A stretch of DNA of 64,000 nucleotides, taken from assembly GCF_001426865.1 (NCBI RefSeq), contig NZ_LMFO01000023.1, forward strand, positions 62,001-126,000, written 5' to 3'. How positions within the stretch are numbered: the first letter of the stretch is position 1; every line of letters starts with the position of its first letter. This document shows positions 53,150 to 62,886 of this stretch, in pieces. The position numbers and the translations under genes are program-made. This DNA comes from Paenibacillus sp. Root52 (GTDB lineage Bacteria > Bacillota > Bacilli > Paenibacillales > Paenibacillaceae). The notes beneath the pieces are model-generated. The model worked only from the letters and a program-made list of their open reading frames with translations. It had not been told where the DNA came from and ran no database searches.

Positions 53150-54814
53150 TTAAGGTTGCGTTTGTTGTTGCTCATTTGAAGTTTGTGAAGTATCGTAATC
53201 GTTTTTGTTGCCGATCTTAATCTTGATATCCATTTTCTTACCGTCACGAACGACGTTCAACGTTACTTCACTGCCAATTTCCTGTTTCTTGATGAAATCG
53301 ATCAAGTCTTGGCTTGTATTGTACGGCGTACCATTGGCACCTGTAATGATGTCATATGCCCGCAGGTCTGCTTGATAAGCCGGAGATTGATAGATCGTGC
53401 TTGCTACTACAGAACCTTCAGTAATGTCAGTTCCCATTTGTTTAGCAACTTCAGGTGTGAGTGCCATCAGAGATGCACCGATGAACGGTACTGGCTCTTT
53501 TGGAACTTCTTTGTTTTCTTTCAGGTATTTCACTGCTTCCGAAATTACACTCGAAGGAATAGCAAATCCAATACCTTGCGCATCTGCACTCACGGCAACG
53601 TTCATACCGATTACTTCACCATTAAGGTTGAGCAATGGACCACCGGAGTTACCAGGGTTGATAGACGCATCTGTTTGCAGCAAGTGACTGTATTCACGTG
53701 TTTTGCCTGTTTCTTCGTCTGGAATGCTAATCGTACGTTCTTTCGCACTCAGAACACCTGCAGTAACAGTGTGCTCGAATCCTTCAGGGTTACCAATCGC
53801 CACAAGCCATTCACCGACCTGTGTGCTGTTGGAATCACCTAATGGAGCTACAGGGAAATCAGCATCGCCACTGTTTTTCTCAATTTTCAGTACAGCTAGG
53901 TCAAGATCGAAGCTACTTCCCAGCAGTTTAGCTTCATAAGGCTTACTATTGTTCTCTAAAGTTACCTGAATAACATCTGCACCTTGGACTACGTGCTGGT
54001 TCGTCAGGATATAGCCTTCTTTGTCAAAAATAAATCCAGAACCAATGCCCAGTGGGACAAGTTGATTGCTGCTTTGCTGTTGCTGTTGTTGCTGCTGATT
54101 TTGGTCTTGGTTACCATTGGTTCCACCATTACCGAAGAAATATTGATATAGTGGGTCACTCATCGTAGAACCGCCTTGGTAGCCACCACTACGAGTTGAT
54201 TGCTTCGCCAATGTCTCAATCTTGACTACAGCCGGGCTAGTGTTCGTCACAACGGATGACACATCCGTTTTACCTGTAGGCAGCAACGAGGCCGTTACAT
54301 TGTTGCCTCCACCCGTGTTTGTAGAAGACTCTTTGCTTGCGCTCTCGCTTTGGGCACTTGTCATTGATGCTTGCGGTGTGAACATGTTCGTTGTGTCCGC
54401 CACGTACATTAGAACAGTAATAACTAACATCCCTGCAATGAAGGAGAACATAAGGGATCTGACGGACGAGCGTGGGCGACGATTGTTATAGTTCCAATTC
54501 CCACCTTTACCGTCGTTACCGCCATTTCCACCACCGTTCCCTGCCTTACCTCGACTAGCCTCTTCGGAAGATCCTTGGCTGTAATATGAAGGTACCGGCT
54601 TCACAGGATCAGGTCTTGTAATCTGCACGTCACCTTCTGCACGCTGGTTCGTATCCCCTTGATGACTTGCTGTATCTTCCTGATTCACGGACTGAAAGGG
54701 TCCATAAGAATAATAATATGAGGAATCGTCCGTTCCGGAAGAATTTCGGTTCTCCGTTTGCTTTGTTTCATTTTCCTCGTCTTGACGGCTTGATCTATAA
54801 TTACGTTCGTCCAT
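53150..54814 (-). CDS. htrA: HtrA/DegP-like membrane-anchored serine protease with PDZ domain
   Basis: 554 residues. A long disordered cytoplasmic N-terminus (about 1-118, rich in Ser, Gln, Asp and Gly) is followed by one membrane helix (SLMFSFIAGMLVITVLMYVA). The trypsin-like domain has His in ILTNQHVV, Asp in DLDLAVLK and Ser in NPGNSGGPL. A C-terminal PDZ domain (about 445-535) and a Gln-rich tail complete it. A short poly-Gln linker lies in the protease domain. It degrades misfolded envelope proteins. The adjacent kinase and regulator resemble CssRS. Confidence 0.94.
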   Translation of the reverse strand: MDERNYRSSRQDEENETKQTENRNSSGTDDSSYYYSYGPFQSVNQEDTASHQGDTNQRAEGDVQITRPDPVKPVPSYYSQGSSEEASRGKAGNGGGNGGNDGKGGNWNYNNRRPRSSVRSLMFSFIAGMLVITVLMYVADTTNMFTPQASMTSAQSESASKESSTNTGGGNNVTASLLPTGKTDVSSVVTNTSPAVVKIETLAKQSTRSGGYQGGSTMSDPLYQYFFGNGGTNGNQDQNQQQQQQQQSSNQLVPLGIGSGFIFDKEGYILTNQHVVQGADVIQVTLENNSKPYEAKLLGSSFDLDLAVLKIEKNSGDADFPVAPLGDSNSTQVGEWLVAIGNPEGFEHTVTAGVLSAKERTISIPDEETGKTREYSHLLQTDASINPGNSGGPLLNLNGEVIGMNVAVSADAQGIGFAIPSSVISEAVKYLKENKEVPKEPVPFIGASLMALTPEVAKQMGTDITEGSVVASTIYQSPAYQADLRAYDIITGANGTPYNTSQDLIDFIKKQEIGSEVTLNVVRDGKKMDIKIKIGNKNDYDTSQTSNEQQQTQP

Positions 54815-54941
54815 GCCTCTCTACCTCCCAATCTCTTCTTCGTAAGAGATATTCTTTAACTGTCCTTATTTTGTACTTTAAACCTTAACTGTACCTTAAA
54901 AACAATTAAAAAGGAGATAAAACCCTATCATAATATGTTCA

Positions 54942-55115
54942 TGTTCGAAAAGTACGATTTTCAGTACCGAAAAGATAGGATGAAACTAGAAATGGAGTAG
55001 CGGAGCGTAGGAGGGCTACGTGAGCAACGGACATTTCGGTTGAATTCCATATCTGATGCTGATGATGCCATCAGGCATCCTTCGTAAACAAAAGCGGACT
55101 TTTTGAACAACCTCT
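54942..55115. repeat. MITE-like intergenic repeat, full copy 2 (inverted)
   Basis: A 174-bp copy in reverse orientation to that at 26104-26277, with matching terminal repeats (TGTTCGAAAAGTACG and GGACTTTTTGAACA). It fills most of the 54815-55145 gap between htrA and liaR. Its inner part AATGGAGTAGCGGAGCGTAGG is shared with copy 1. No ORF is seen. Confidence 0.75.
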
Positions 55116-55145
55116 ATAACTCATTTTTCCCGTCCGACCAGCATT

Positions 55146-55808
55146 TTAATCCTTCGTCTTCACCCATCCTTGACGATGAGCATAGATTGCCAGTTGTGTT
55201 CGATCATCCATCTCACATTTCATCAATAAGTTACTGACATGTGTTTTGACGGTTTTGATACTTATATGTAATTCTTCGCCGATGTCCTTATTGGTCTTAC
55301 CTTCTGCAATGAGCAGCAACACTTCTTTTTCTCGTTCAGTGAGACCGGACTCACTCTCCCGGGCGGTACGCTGTCTGATTCCACGGGTTAACGCCTGTGA
55401 AACATCTCCTGTCATGACTGGCATTCCACGGTAAGCACCTTGCAGGGCATAGATCAATTCCTCGGCAGATACAGTCTTCAACACATAACTCACAGCACCC
55501 GCTTCAATGGCCTGTACAACCAGATCATCTTCGAGGAAACTCGTCAGCATTACAATTTTCATAGCCGGGAATTCCTTCATGATGGCCTGCGTTGCTTCTG
55601 CACCATTCATTACGGGCATCATCAGATCCATCAAGATTAGATCAGGCATCTCACTCTCATCCAGCTTACGCAAATGGTGCAGTGCCGCTTCCCCGTTACC
55701 CGCTTCTCCAATCACATGAAATGTCGGCTCCAGCATGAGATACGTCTTCAACCCCATGCGAACCATATCATGATCATCCACAATCATTACCTTCACTTTT
55801 CCGCTCAT
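55146..55808 (-). CDS. liaR: LiaR-type response regulator
   Basis: 220 residues. The NarL/FixJ receiver has MIVDDHDMVRMG, phosphoacceptor Asp in LILMDLMMPVMNG, Thr/Ser in VMLTSF and Lys in VLKTVS. The LuxR-type HTH is LTEREKEVLLLIAEGKTNKDIGEELHISIKTVKTH. It answers cell-envelope stress together with LiaS, with LiaF as inhibitor. The start overlaps liaS by 4 bp. Confidence 0.92.
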   Translation of the reverse strand: MSGKVKVMIVDDHDMVRMGLKTYLMLEPTFHVIGEAGNGEAALHHLRKLDESEMPDLILMDLMMPVMNGAEATQAIMKEFPAMKIVMLTSFLEDDLVVQAIEAGAVSYVLKTVSAEELIYALQGAYRGMPVMTGDVSQALTRGIRQRTARESESGLTEREKEVLLLIAEGKTNKDIGEELHISIKTVKTHVSNLLMKCEMDDRTQLAIYAHRQGWVKTKD

Positions 55809-56842
55809 TCGGTCTCCCCCTCTGATTCATTCGGAAATTTCGGGATGAACACCCGTACCGTTGTTCCCGCTCCCGGCTTCGATATAATCTGCACCTGTCC
55901 TCCAAGCTTCTCTGCCCGCTCACGCATCGTGGATAACCCATAAGACCCCGGACGGTCGGCTTGTTGCAAGAAACCTTGCCCATCGTCACTAATGCTCATG
56001 CTGATCTGATGTTCACTTTCTCGGATCGACAAACTAACAAGCCCTGCTTCGGCATGCTTCACCACATTCGCAACAGCCTCCTGAATAACAAGAAATAGCT
56101 GGTGCTCAATGGCATCCGAAATTCCGCCATCCAGTTCCAGCTCTTTCACACCCTTGAGGCCATTCTGCCTGCAATAATCAGGAAACCAGCTATCCAGTGC
56201 GGCAGATAGATCACGTCCCTCCAGCTCGACTGGTCGAAGTTGTGCAATAAGCCCTCGCATCTGCCGCTGTGCAATATGGGACATCTGAATGAGTTGATCC
56301 AGCACGTTACGTCCTTGTTCCGGATTTATCTCCAGCAGACGCGGCAGTGATGAAGCAGACATATGCATCGCGAATAATTGCTGACTTACTGTATCATGCA
56401 GGTCTCTTGCCATTCGTTTGCGCTCTTCGATAACGGCTCGCTCTGAGGCCTGTTCCTTCTCAATGACTTCCTGCTCACCGAGGCGCTGAAGCAACCTCAT
56501 TTTTTTCTCAATAGAATCCATCATCACATTGAATTCTTGGTATACCCGACCAAACGAAGCATCGTCTGCTTCAGGCATACGAACCGTCAGATTACCTTTA
56601 GATACTTTCAGCATGTTGAGATCCAACAGATCAATTTTGCGTTGTAGCCGCAGAGCGGCAATATATCCAGTAACAATGGTGGCTAACACAACTACACCAA
56701 CATAGGTCCAAGCACGTTGACGGCTCTCACCGGAGAGCACTTCTCCATATAATAAGTAGAAGCCGCCAAGTGTAATCAGACCGGTTAGCGCAAAATACAT
56801 CATCAGTTCCCATTTATTCGCTTTGAGAATCGTTCGAATCAT
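55805..56842 (-). CDS. liaS: LiaS-type sensor histidine kinase
   Basis: 345 residues. Two N-terminal membrane segments (about 12-32 and 43-65) with a very short outside loop are typical of intramembrane-sensing kinases. HAMP-like and HisKA_3 domains follow, with ERKRMARDLHDTVSQQLFAMHM holding the phosphorylated His. The ATPase domain contains VKHAEA and SISDDGQGF. It is 3 bp from liaF and overlaps liaR. Confidence 0.93.
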   Translation of the reverse strand: MIRTILKANKWELMMYFALTGLITLGGFYLLYGEVLSGESRQRAWTYVGVVVLATIVTGYIAALRLQRKIDLLDLNMLKVSKGNLTVRMPEADDASFGRVYQEFNVMMDSIEKKMRLLQRLGEQEVIEKEQASERAVIEERKRMARDLHDTVSQQLFAMHMSASSLPRLLEINPEQGRNVLDQLIQMSHIAQRQMRGLIAQLRPVELEGRDLSAALDSWFPDYCRQNGLKGVKELELDGGISDAIEHQLFLVIQEAVANVVKHAEAGLVSLSIRESEHQISMSISDDGQGFLQQADRPGSYGLSTMRERAEKLGGQVQIISKPGAGTTVRVFIPKFPNESEGETE

Positions 56843-56845
56843 GTG

Positions 56846-57889
56846 TTAACCCACCTTATTAACTTTGACATCACCAATAAATACGCTCACAATGATCCGC
56901 ACCTTTTTGCCTGCTTCACGATAATGTGCAGTTTCAGCCTGAGCGCTGCTCATGAAACCACCACGTTTCTGGTTGAGCAATGACATATCACCAATGAAGG
57001 AATTGGTTGTCACGGTTACACCAAGATCCATATCCTCTGGCACGAATACTTTGACATCCCCTATAAAGTTCGAGATCACAATCTTGGTCTCCCCATACGG
57101 GATCTGTGCTTTTGTCAAATCAATCACCGTGTCCCCGATAAATGCGGAGATGTTCATTGGCTTCAGCGTAAATACTTCTTGCCCCATGTACAGATCGCCA
57201 ATGAAGGCAGACTTATTAATCGTATCGCCATAGCCGTCGTAGTTCCCATAATCGTTGGAGTGCTGACCATATGGATCACTCGAATCGAATTTCCCATATT
57301 TTTTGTTCGCTGAACCATGTGTGCTGTGCTTTTTATATTGTTGATGCTCATAAGAGTTTGAATGCTCTTGATCTGCATGGTAAGAACCATATGGATCATG
57401 CTTCTGTTCTTGCTTTGGTTTGCCAAATGTTTTCTCAAATTGTTCATCAAATGTAGACTGCATCTCTAGATCTTCTGGTGACAATGGCTGATAAGGCTGT
57501 TCAGGTGGTGGAGGTGACTGCATTTTGTCATGATGCTTTCGATCACGTCGCCGCGGCCCAACCAATACAAACAATCCGCCGCCGATCAGCATCACTGGAA
57601 TCAAATAGCGGATAAACTCTCCCATTGAATAGTCGATCCATCCCAGGTTGCGTGCCAGAAAGTAACCCCCGATCAACAATACGATAACAGGACCGATGAA
57701 AGCGTAGCCCCCATTGCGCCGGATTTCAGAGATTCCTTTGGCTCCCCACCAGATTAAAAACAACGGCCAGTAGGTTCTAAAAATGTATCCTATATCAATG
57801 TCATATCCCAATTGTCTGAACAAGATCATTGCACCAATAGCTATGAGGGGTATGCCCACCCACCAGCGGTCCCGCGTAGATCGTTTCAT
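56846..57889 (-). CDS. liaF: LiaF-like inhibitor of LiaRS
   Basis: 347 residues. The N-terminus has four membrane segments. A central disordered stretch (about 120-220) is rich in His, Tyr, Ser and Gln. A C-terminal LiaF/DUF2154 domain of repeats ends in variants of FIGDV/FIGDT (ISAFIGDTVIDL, ISNFIGDVKVF, NSFIGDMSLL, VSVFIGDVKV). It holds LiaRS inactive without envelope stress. It is first in the liaFSR operon. Confidence 0.9.
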   Translation of the reverse strand: MKRSTRDRWWVGIPLIAIGAMILFRQLGYDIDIGYIFRTYWPLFLIWWGAKGISEIRRNGGYAFIGPVIVLLIGGYFLARNLGWIDYSMGEFIRYLIPVMLIGGGLFVLVGPRRRDRKHHDKMQSPPPPEQPYQPLSPEDLEMQSTFDEQFEKTFGKPKQEQKHDPYGSYHADQEHSNSYEHQQYKKHSTHGSANKKYGKFDSSDPYGQHSNDYGNYDGYGDTINKSAFIGDLYMGQEVFTLKPMNISAFIGDTVIDLTKAQIPYGETKIVISNFIGDVKVFVPEDMDLGVTVTTNSFIGDMSLLNQKRGGFMSSAQAETAHYREAGKKVRIIVSVFIGDVKVNKVG

Positions 57890-58057
57890 CGCTCATGTCT
57901 CCTTCGTCTGTATTCTGTATCCAGTGTACCTCAGACGAGGCTCTGATAACAGCGGCGGCAGATGGAAGTCATCTCAGTCTCTAGACCGAGTCCACAGGAT
58001 ATTTATGGTTTTTTTATGTTGTTTCCCATATGTACTTGAAGTATATACACATAATAA

Positions 58058-58087
58058 AACACCTTGGAGAACATTCTCCAAGGTGTT
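58058..58087 (-). terminator. Terminator of the SASP-like gene
   Basis: AACACCTTGGAGAA and TTCTCCAAGGTGTT form a near-perfect 13-14 bp stem with a tight loop, followed by TTTTATTAT on the minus strand. Confidence 0.9.
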
Positions 58088-58097
58088 TGTGTGCAGC

Positions 58098-58283
58098 TTA
58101 CTTTTGAGTTTTGCCTGTGTTTTCTACGCCGAACTCAGCGTTATATTTTTCATCAGGTGTTTGAAAATTGTCCTTCACTTTGTTTTGCTCGGATTGTTTA
58201 ATTTTGCTCGCTACGTTCTCTTGACCAAACTCCGCATTGTACTTCTCGTTTGGCGTTTTGTAACCTTGGGATTTCTTAGCCAC
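58098..58283 (-). CDS. Small protein with repeated TPxEKYNAEFGxEN motif, possible gamma-type SASP
   Basis: 61 residues. The motif occurs twice (TPNEKYNAEFGQEN and TPDEKYNAEFGVEN), separated by a Gln/Lys/Asn-rich stretch. Gamma-type small acid-soluble spore proteins contain EFxxE sites cut by GPR protease, and AEFGQE/AEFGVE fit that pattern. The GTG at 58283 follows AGAGGTG at the right distance; an ATG at 58304 is also open. Function as a spore amino-acid store is inferred. It has its own terminator. Confidence 0.6.
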   Translation of the reverse strand: MAKKSQGYKTPNEKYNAEFGQENVASKIKQSEQNKVKDNFQTPDEKYNAEFGVENTGKTQK

Positions 58284-58397
58284 AACAATCACCTCTCTCT
58301 TCATATTTACGTCTCATTGCTGAGTCGTGGGGTTCGTCCCCAGAGAGTATTATGTGAAGAGAGCCCCCCGCTTATTCATCGATTGGAACTTCCAAAA

Positions 58398-59174
58398 TCA
58401 TACCGCTTTATCAAGCCATGAATCAGGTACCGATTTATACACATCAATCGCTTGCGACAGCTCGTCCAACATTTGTTCCGTACACTTTCCGCCGCCCTGC
58501 TTGATTACCTGAACTTCTACATCCTTCTTACCCCACTCCTTGTATACCTGCTTTGTTGTAGGGAAATAAAGATCAATTTTGTTGCCCTTAATGGCTGACC
58601 CTGTATCTGCCACGATCCCATAGCCATAACCAGGAATATAAAGGATAGAACCTAAAGGAAACAATTTGGGATCGGCAGCGATAGTGGAGACTGTCTCCTT
58701 ATCTCGCCTTACCTTCACACCAGAATATGTAATCCCATATTGGGGGTGCTTAGGCCCTTTTCCCGTCGACTCAATTCCAGCGGTATAACCCGTTGCCGTT
58801 ACCTTTTGTGTGCCAAGCACTTGCTCTGAACGAGGAGCCAAAACAGGCATGGACGGGTCCAGAACAACTTGTTTGCCAGGCATCACAGGTTTAGGGATGA
58901 CAATTGGCTGCGGAGACCACAATAAACCCATGTAGACCATTGTAGTTAGCTGAGCTTGATCACTATAATTCTCAGGCAACCTGATTTCTTGCTTTTCTAC
59001 ATGTACCACGTTTGGACTGCTGCTGTAACGATTTTCAACATGCCTCACTTCATTTTCCTCTTCGAATGTATACGCCTCTGCCTGATTTATACCTAAGACT
59101 AATCCGGCGGCTATCACACACCATGAGATCAGTAATCTTAACCTGCACTGTTGTAATATAAATTGCTTTTTCAT
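58398..59174 (-). CDS. Secreted 3D-domain protein (YuiC-like)
   Basis: 258 residues. The signal peptide ends at about residue 36 (NQAEA). The C-terminal 3D domain (about 155-245) has VTATGYTAG, STIAADPKLFPLGSILYIPGYG and VADTGSAIKGNKIDLYF, with three conserved Asp residues as in MltA-like lytic transglycosylases. Such proteins cut or remodel peptidoglycan, often in sporulation or germination. GGGGAGG precedes the ATG at 59174; the longer frame to 59273 would disrupt the signal peptide. Confidence 0.88.
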   Translation of the reverse strand: MKKQFILQQCRLRLLISWCVIAAGLVLGINQAEAYTFEEENEVRHVENRYSSSPNVVHVEKQEIRLPENYSDQAQLTTMVYMGLLWSPQPIVIPKPVMPGKQVVLDPSMPVLAPRSEQVLGTQKVTATGYTAGIESTGKGPKHPQYGITYSGVKVRRDKETVSTIAADPKLFPLGSILYIPGYGYGIVADTGSAIKGNKIDLYFPTTKQVYKEWGKKDVEVQVIKQGGGKCTEQMLDELSQAIDVYKSVPDSWLDKAV

Positions 59175-59249
59175 TATAAAACCTCCCCTCACTGCAAAGG
59201 TTTTCCAAAAAGCAAACACGTTATACAGGTATCTGGCAAAATAAAAAAA

Positions 59250-59283
59250 GTCTGGTACAGCAGACGAATCCACTGTACCAGAC
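59250..59283 (-). terminator. Terminator of thrS
   Basis: GTCTGGTACAG and CTGTACCAGAC form an 11-bp perfect stem with a 12-base loop, followed by TTTTTTTATTTT on the minus strand. Confidence 0.92.
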
Positions 59284-59308
59284 GGTGATAACCATATTTT
59301 TTAGAACC

Positions 59309-61246
59309 TTACACGAGACGTGTCGTAATTTCTTCCTTAAGCTGAGCTATAATTTCGTCGAGTGGCTTCATGCCGAGATCGCCTTCTCCACGCTTACGCA
59401 CAGAGACACTACCCGCATTACGCTCATTTTCCCCAACGACAAACATGTAAGGAAGTTTCTCAAGCTGAGCTTCACGGATTTTGTATCCTAACTTCTCATT
59501 CCGCAAGTCTGCTTCTGCCGAGATCCCCGCACGTTTCAACTTCTCTTCAACCTCACGCGCATAATCTTCGAAGTTTCCCGATACCGGAATTACTTTTGCT
59601 TGTACTGGAGAGAGCCACAGCGGGAATGCTCCAGCAAAGTTCTCGAGCAAGAACGCTGTGAAGCGCTCCATTGTGCTAATTACGCCGCGGTGAATAACGA
59701 CTGGACGATGCTTCTGTCCGTCATCTCCAACATATTCAAGCTCAAAGCGCTCTGGCAACAGGAAGTCCAGTTGTACGGTAGAGAGCGTTTCTTCTTTGCC
59801 CAGTGCCGTTTTGATCTGAACATCCAGCTTCGGACCATAGAATGCTGCTTCGCCTTCAGCCTCATAGAATGGCAGATCTAGTTCTTCCACAACTTCACGC
59901 AGCATGCGTTGGGACATTTCCCACATTTCATCATTTTGGAAGTACTTCTCTGTATCTTGTGGATCACGATATGACAAACGGAAGCGGTATTCATGAATAC
60001 CAAAGTCTTTATAAACGGTTTGAATCAACTCGATTACACGAGCGAACTCTTCTTTAATTTGGTCTGGACGTGCAAAGATGTGAGAGTCATTCAATGTCAT
60101 CGCACGTACACGGTGAAGCCCTGTAAGTGCTCCTGACATTTCATAACGGTGCATCATGCCAAGCTCAGCAATCCGGATCGGAAGATCACGGTAGCTATGC
60201 ATACTAGACTTGTACACCATCATATGGTGAGGACAGTTCATTGGACGAAGAACCAGTTCCTCATTGTCCATAACCATTTTCGGGAACATATCCTCTTGGT
60301 AGTGCTCCCAGTGACCAGACGTTTTATACAACTCCACATTACCAAGAACAGGTGTGTATACATGCTGGTATCCCAGACTTTCTTCCAAATCTACAATATA
60401 ACGTTCCAATGTACGACGCAATTTGGCACCGTTAGGCAACCAGATTGGCAGACCTTGTCCCACCAATTGAGAGAATGTGAACATTTCCAGCTCTTTACCC
60501 AACTTGCGGTGGTCACGTTTGCGAGCTTCTTCAAGCAAGTGCAGATGTTCATCCAACTGTGCTTTTTTCACAAACGCAGTACCGTAGATCCGTTGCAACA
60601 TTTTGTTTTTGCTGTCTCCGCGCCAGTATGCACCAGCAACGTTCATCAGCTTAAACACTTTAATTTTGCTTGTGGATGGTACGTGTGGTCCACGGCACAA
60701 GTCGAAAAATTCACCTTGCTCGTAGATCGTAATCACGCTATCTTCTGGTAGAGCACGAATCAATTCAAGTTTGTAAGGATCGCCCACTTCTTCAAACGTT
60801 TTGATTGCATCAGCGCGGCTAACTTCCTTACGAACAATCGGCAAATTCTCATTAACGATCCGTTCCATTTCCTTCTCAATCTTCTGCAAATCTTCAGGAT
60901 TGAGTGGTTGTTCCAGATCCATATCATAATAGAAGCCATCTTCAATAACAGGACCTACACCCAGATGAACCTCTTTGTTACCGTATAGACGCTTCACTGC
61001 TTGGGCCATCAAGTGAGCTGTACTATGACGCATCACTTCCAGACCTTCCGGAGAATCCAACGTTACGATCTCTACCAGCGCACCTTCATGAAGCGTTGTG
61101 GACAAGTCCACCACGATGCCATCCAATTTACCTGCTACAGCATTTTTGCGCAGGCCACTACTAATCGAAGCCGCTACATCTTCAATCGTGCTTCCCTCAG
61201 CGTACTCACGTACGGAACCATCAGGGAGTTTAATGTTAACTGCCAT
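59309..61246 (-). CDS. thrS: Threonyl-tRNA synthetase
   Basis: 645 residues, the full bacterial length: TGS and editing domains (HSTAHLMAQAVKRLYG with the zinc-binding editing motif), then the class II catalytic core (MNCPHHM, HRYEMSGALTGLHRVRAMTLND) and the anticodon-binding domain. Zinc ligands in the core fit Cys and His in RPMNCPHH. GGAGG upstream supports the ATG at 61246; the frame is open to 61390 within the leader. It is controlled by the T-box at 61343-61620. Confidence 0.97.
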   Translation of the reverse strand: MAVNIKLPDGSVREYAEGSTIEDVAASISSGLRKNAVAGKLDGIVVDLSTTLHEGALVEIVTLDSPEGLEVMRHSTAHLMAQAVKRLYGNKEVHLGVGPVIEDGFYYDMDLEQPLNPEDLQKIEKEMERIVNENLPIVRKEVSRADAIKTFEEVGDPYKLELIRALPEDSVITIYEQGEFFDLCRGPHVPSTSKIKVFKLMNVAGAYWRGDSKNKMLQRIYGTAFVKKAQLDEHLHLLEEARKRDHRKLGKELEMFTFSQLVGQGLPIWLPNGAKLRRTLERYIVDLEESLGYQHVYTPVLGNVELYKTSGHWEHYQEDMFPKMVMDNEELVLRPMNCPHHMMVYKSSMHSYRDLPIRIAELGMMHRYEMSGALTGLHRVRAMTLNDSHIFARPDQIKEEFARVIELIQTVYKDFGIHEYRFRLSYRDPQDTEKYFQNDEMWEMSQRMLREVVEELDLPFYEAEGEAAFYGPKLDVQIKTALGKEETLSTVQLDFLLPERFELEYVGDDGQKHRPVVIHRGVISTMERFTAFLLENFAGAFPLWLSPVQAKVIPVSGNFEDYAREVEEKLKRAGISAEADLRNEKLGYKIREAQLEKLPYMFVVGENERNAGSVSVRKRGEGDLGMKPLDEIIAQLKEEITTRLV

Positions 61247-61342
61247 TTGTCTCATTCCTCCTGTAAATGTAACCTTTGTCCATTCAATAATGGACTGAAT
61301 ATCTATTGCGATCTTTCGCACGAAGGCAAAAAACGCAAAAAA

Positions 61343-61620
61343 CACCCGTCCCGGTAAAGGGACGAGTGTAATATATACTCGTGGTTCCACCCTAATTCAG
61401 CTGACCTATCCGATCTGGATATACAGCCCTCATTGGCATGACGATAACGGGCATGACCCGGCAGATCCTTACTCACGGCTAAGTTCCATTTGATCGTTCC
61501 ATTGGCTCTCTACATTCCGCTTTCAAAACCGCAACTACAAAGGGGTAAACCAAACGTGGAATCTGGAGGAAATTTCAGCCAAAGTTCCCTCTCTCTGCAC
61601 CGACCATTCGAGTGGCTCAT
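61343..61620 (-). ncRNA. T-box leader of thrS
   Basis: The minus strand carries AGGGTGGAACCAC (61381-61393), the conserved T-box sequence that pairs with the uncharged tRNA acceptor end. Next is a terminator (CACTCGTCCC / GGGACGGGTG, 61343-61368) followed by TTTTTTGCG and a second T-run. Upstream lies a Stem I-like region with AGAGAG and several hairpins. Uncharged tRNA-Thr would favour the antiterminator and raise thrS transcription. The specifier triplet could not be read with certainty. Confidence 0.92.
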
Positions 61621-61681
61621 ATCTTTGTCAACGCTTTTAGTTCATTAGTCATTATAAGTAACTCGACCCATAATTCGTGGA

Positions 61682-62626
61682 TCAACAGTTATTATAATTG
61701 CCGAGATCGCTTGCGTCAAGACCAGTCAATAAACCCGCACGCAGTACCTCGCATTCCGGGCAATGATGGCATAACTGCACCTTGTCCTCAAAGATCTGAC
61801 GAATGGTAGTAATAATGGGCATATCCACTGTGCTGGTATGCAACATCACTTTCTCAGGCGAGATCGATATAAGCGTACTCACGATCATATCTTCTATATC
61901 CATCTCCAGTTCCAGTCCAGGCATCTCCACCACAACCTGCTCATCTTTTTGCACAGGCAACAGATTAAGCGCAGCATCATATACTTGGAATTCATGCTTT
62001 CCTTTATGAACGAGATGAATTAGAGGCACTTTCGCTTCCTGAAAGAAAACAAAATATTTAAGCAATCCCATAAATTCTTCGTATTGTCGATCCATCCAAA
62101 ACTCATCTAGAGCATACTCCACCAGCTCATGTAGCTCTTGTTTGTATTGCTTCATTCGAAAGTTCACAATGCCATCTAGATGAAAAAAATGAACATCTTC
62201 CAAATCCCTCTTCAATCCACTTGCGAGTGTTGAGCGTCGACGATCACGGAGCCCTGGCTGATCCAGATCACCATTGATCAAAAGCGGCATACAAATTCGA
62301 TTTACCTTCTCTACTTCGTGCTCATCCATGACGGAGCATGCTTTGGAGATCATGTCTTCCACCATATGTCGTTCGCGGGTAAGCATAATAAAATCAGCCA
62401 AGCCATTAGCAAATAATTCACTAATTTGTGGTAGCCATTGCTGGAAGTCATTGTGATTCTCATTGCCTCTGCATACCCAGACTGCCCTTCCATCATTATG
62501 TTTGAAGGTGAGCCTGAAGCCTCTTTTACTTATATGTAAACCTTTGGTTTTTTCCTTGATACAGTGATGAAATTGATCCGCTTCCTCTTGCCCGGATACA
62601 TCTGTCCACACGGTAAACAGTTCCAC
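61682..62626 (-). CDS. ytxC: Sporulation protein YtxC
   Basis: 314 residues of the YtxC family. LGLHISKRGFRLTFKH, FIMLTRERHMVEDMISKA and a conserved central FHLDGIVNFRMKQYKQEL block are visible. The C-terminus has a Cys/His cluster (CHHCPECEVL). The biochemical role is unknown; family members are linked to sporulation. AAAGGAG eight bases upstream supports the GTG at 62626. It is directly upstream of thrS, as in several Bacillales. Confidence 0.88.
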   Translation of the reverse strand: MELFTVWTDVSGQEEADQFHHCIKEKTKGLHISKRGFRLTFKHNDGRAVWVCRGNENHNDFQQWLPQISELFANGLADFIMLTRERHMVEDMISKACSVMDEHEVEKVNRICMPLLINGDLDQPGLRDRRRSTLASGLKRDLEDVHFFHLDGIVNFRMKQYKQELHELVEYALDEFWMDRQYEEFMGLLKYFVFFQEAKVPLIHLVHKGKHEFQVYDAALNLLPVQKDEQVVVEMPGLELEMDIEDMIVSTLISISPEKVMLHTSTVDMPIITTIRQIFEDKVQLCHHCPECEVLRAGLLTGLDASDLGNYNNC

Positions 62627-62886
62627 AAGAATCACTCCTTTCCGTCCTGTTCAAAGTATATGGCAAGGTGTATGGGGATATACGAAGCGGATTGATGGAA
62701 AGCATGTCATGATTTCTCAGTATATTTCAGCATTTTGCCACATTCACTCTTAATCGTTCTAAAGTACAAGATCTAGCGGCTTTTTTCCTAGTTTTATACT
62801 ACATGTTGCTGATCATATGGGGTCTTTATTCACAAAAAATTGCATTGTATTTTCGAAAGTGGTTTGGAGATCAGCCAAAAATGTGT

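Noticed and set aside
54076..54112. Poly-Gln codon run in htrA as a repeat element
   Set aside because: It is a short low-complexity linker in the coding frame, not an independent repeat.
57783..58421. Plus-strand ORF of 212 codons opposite liaF and the SASP-like gene
   Set aside because: It runs antisense to supported genes and terminators, has no ribosome site and its composition is not protein-like.
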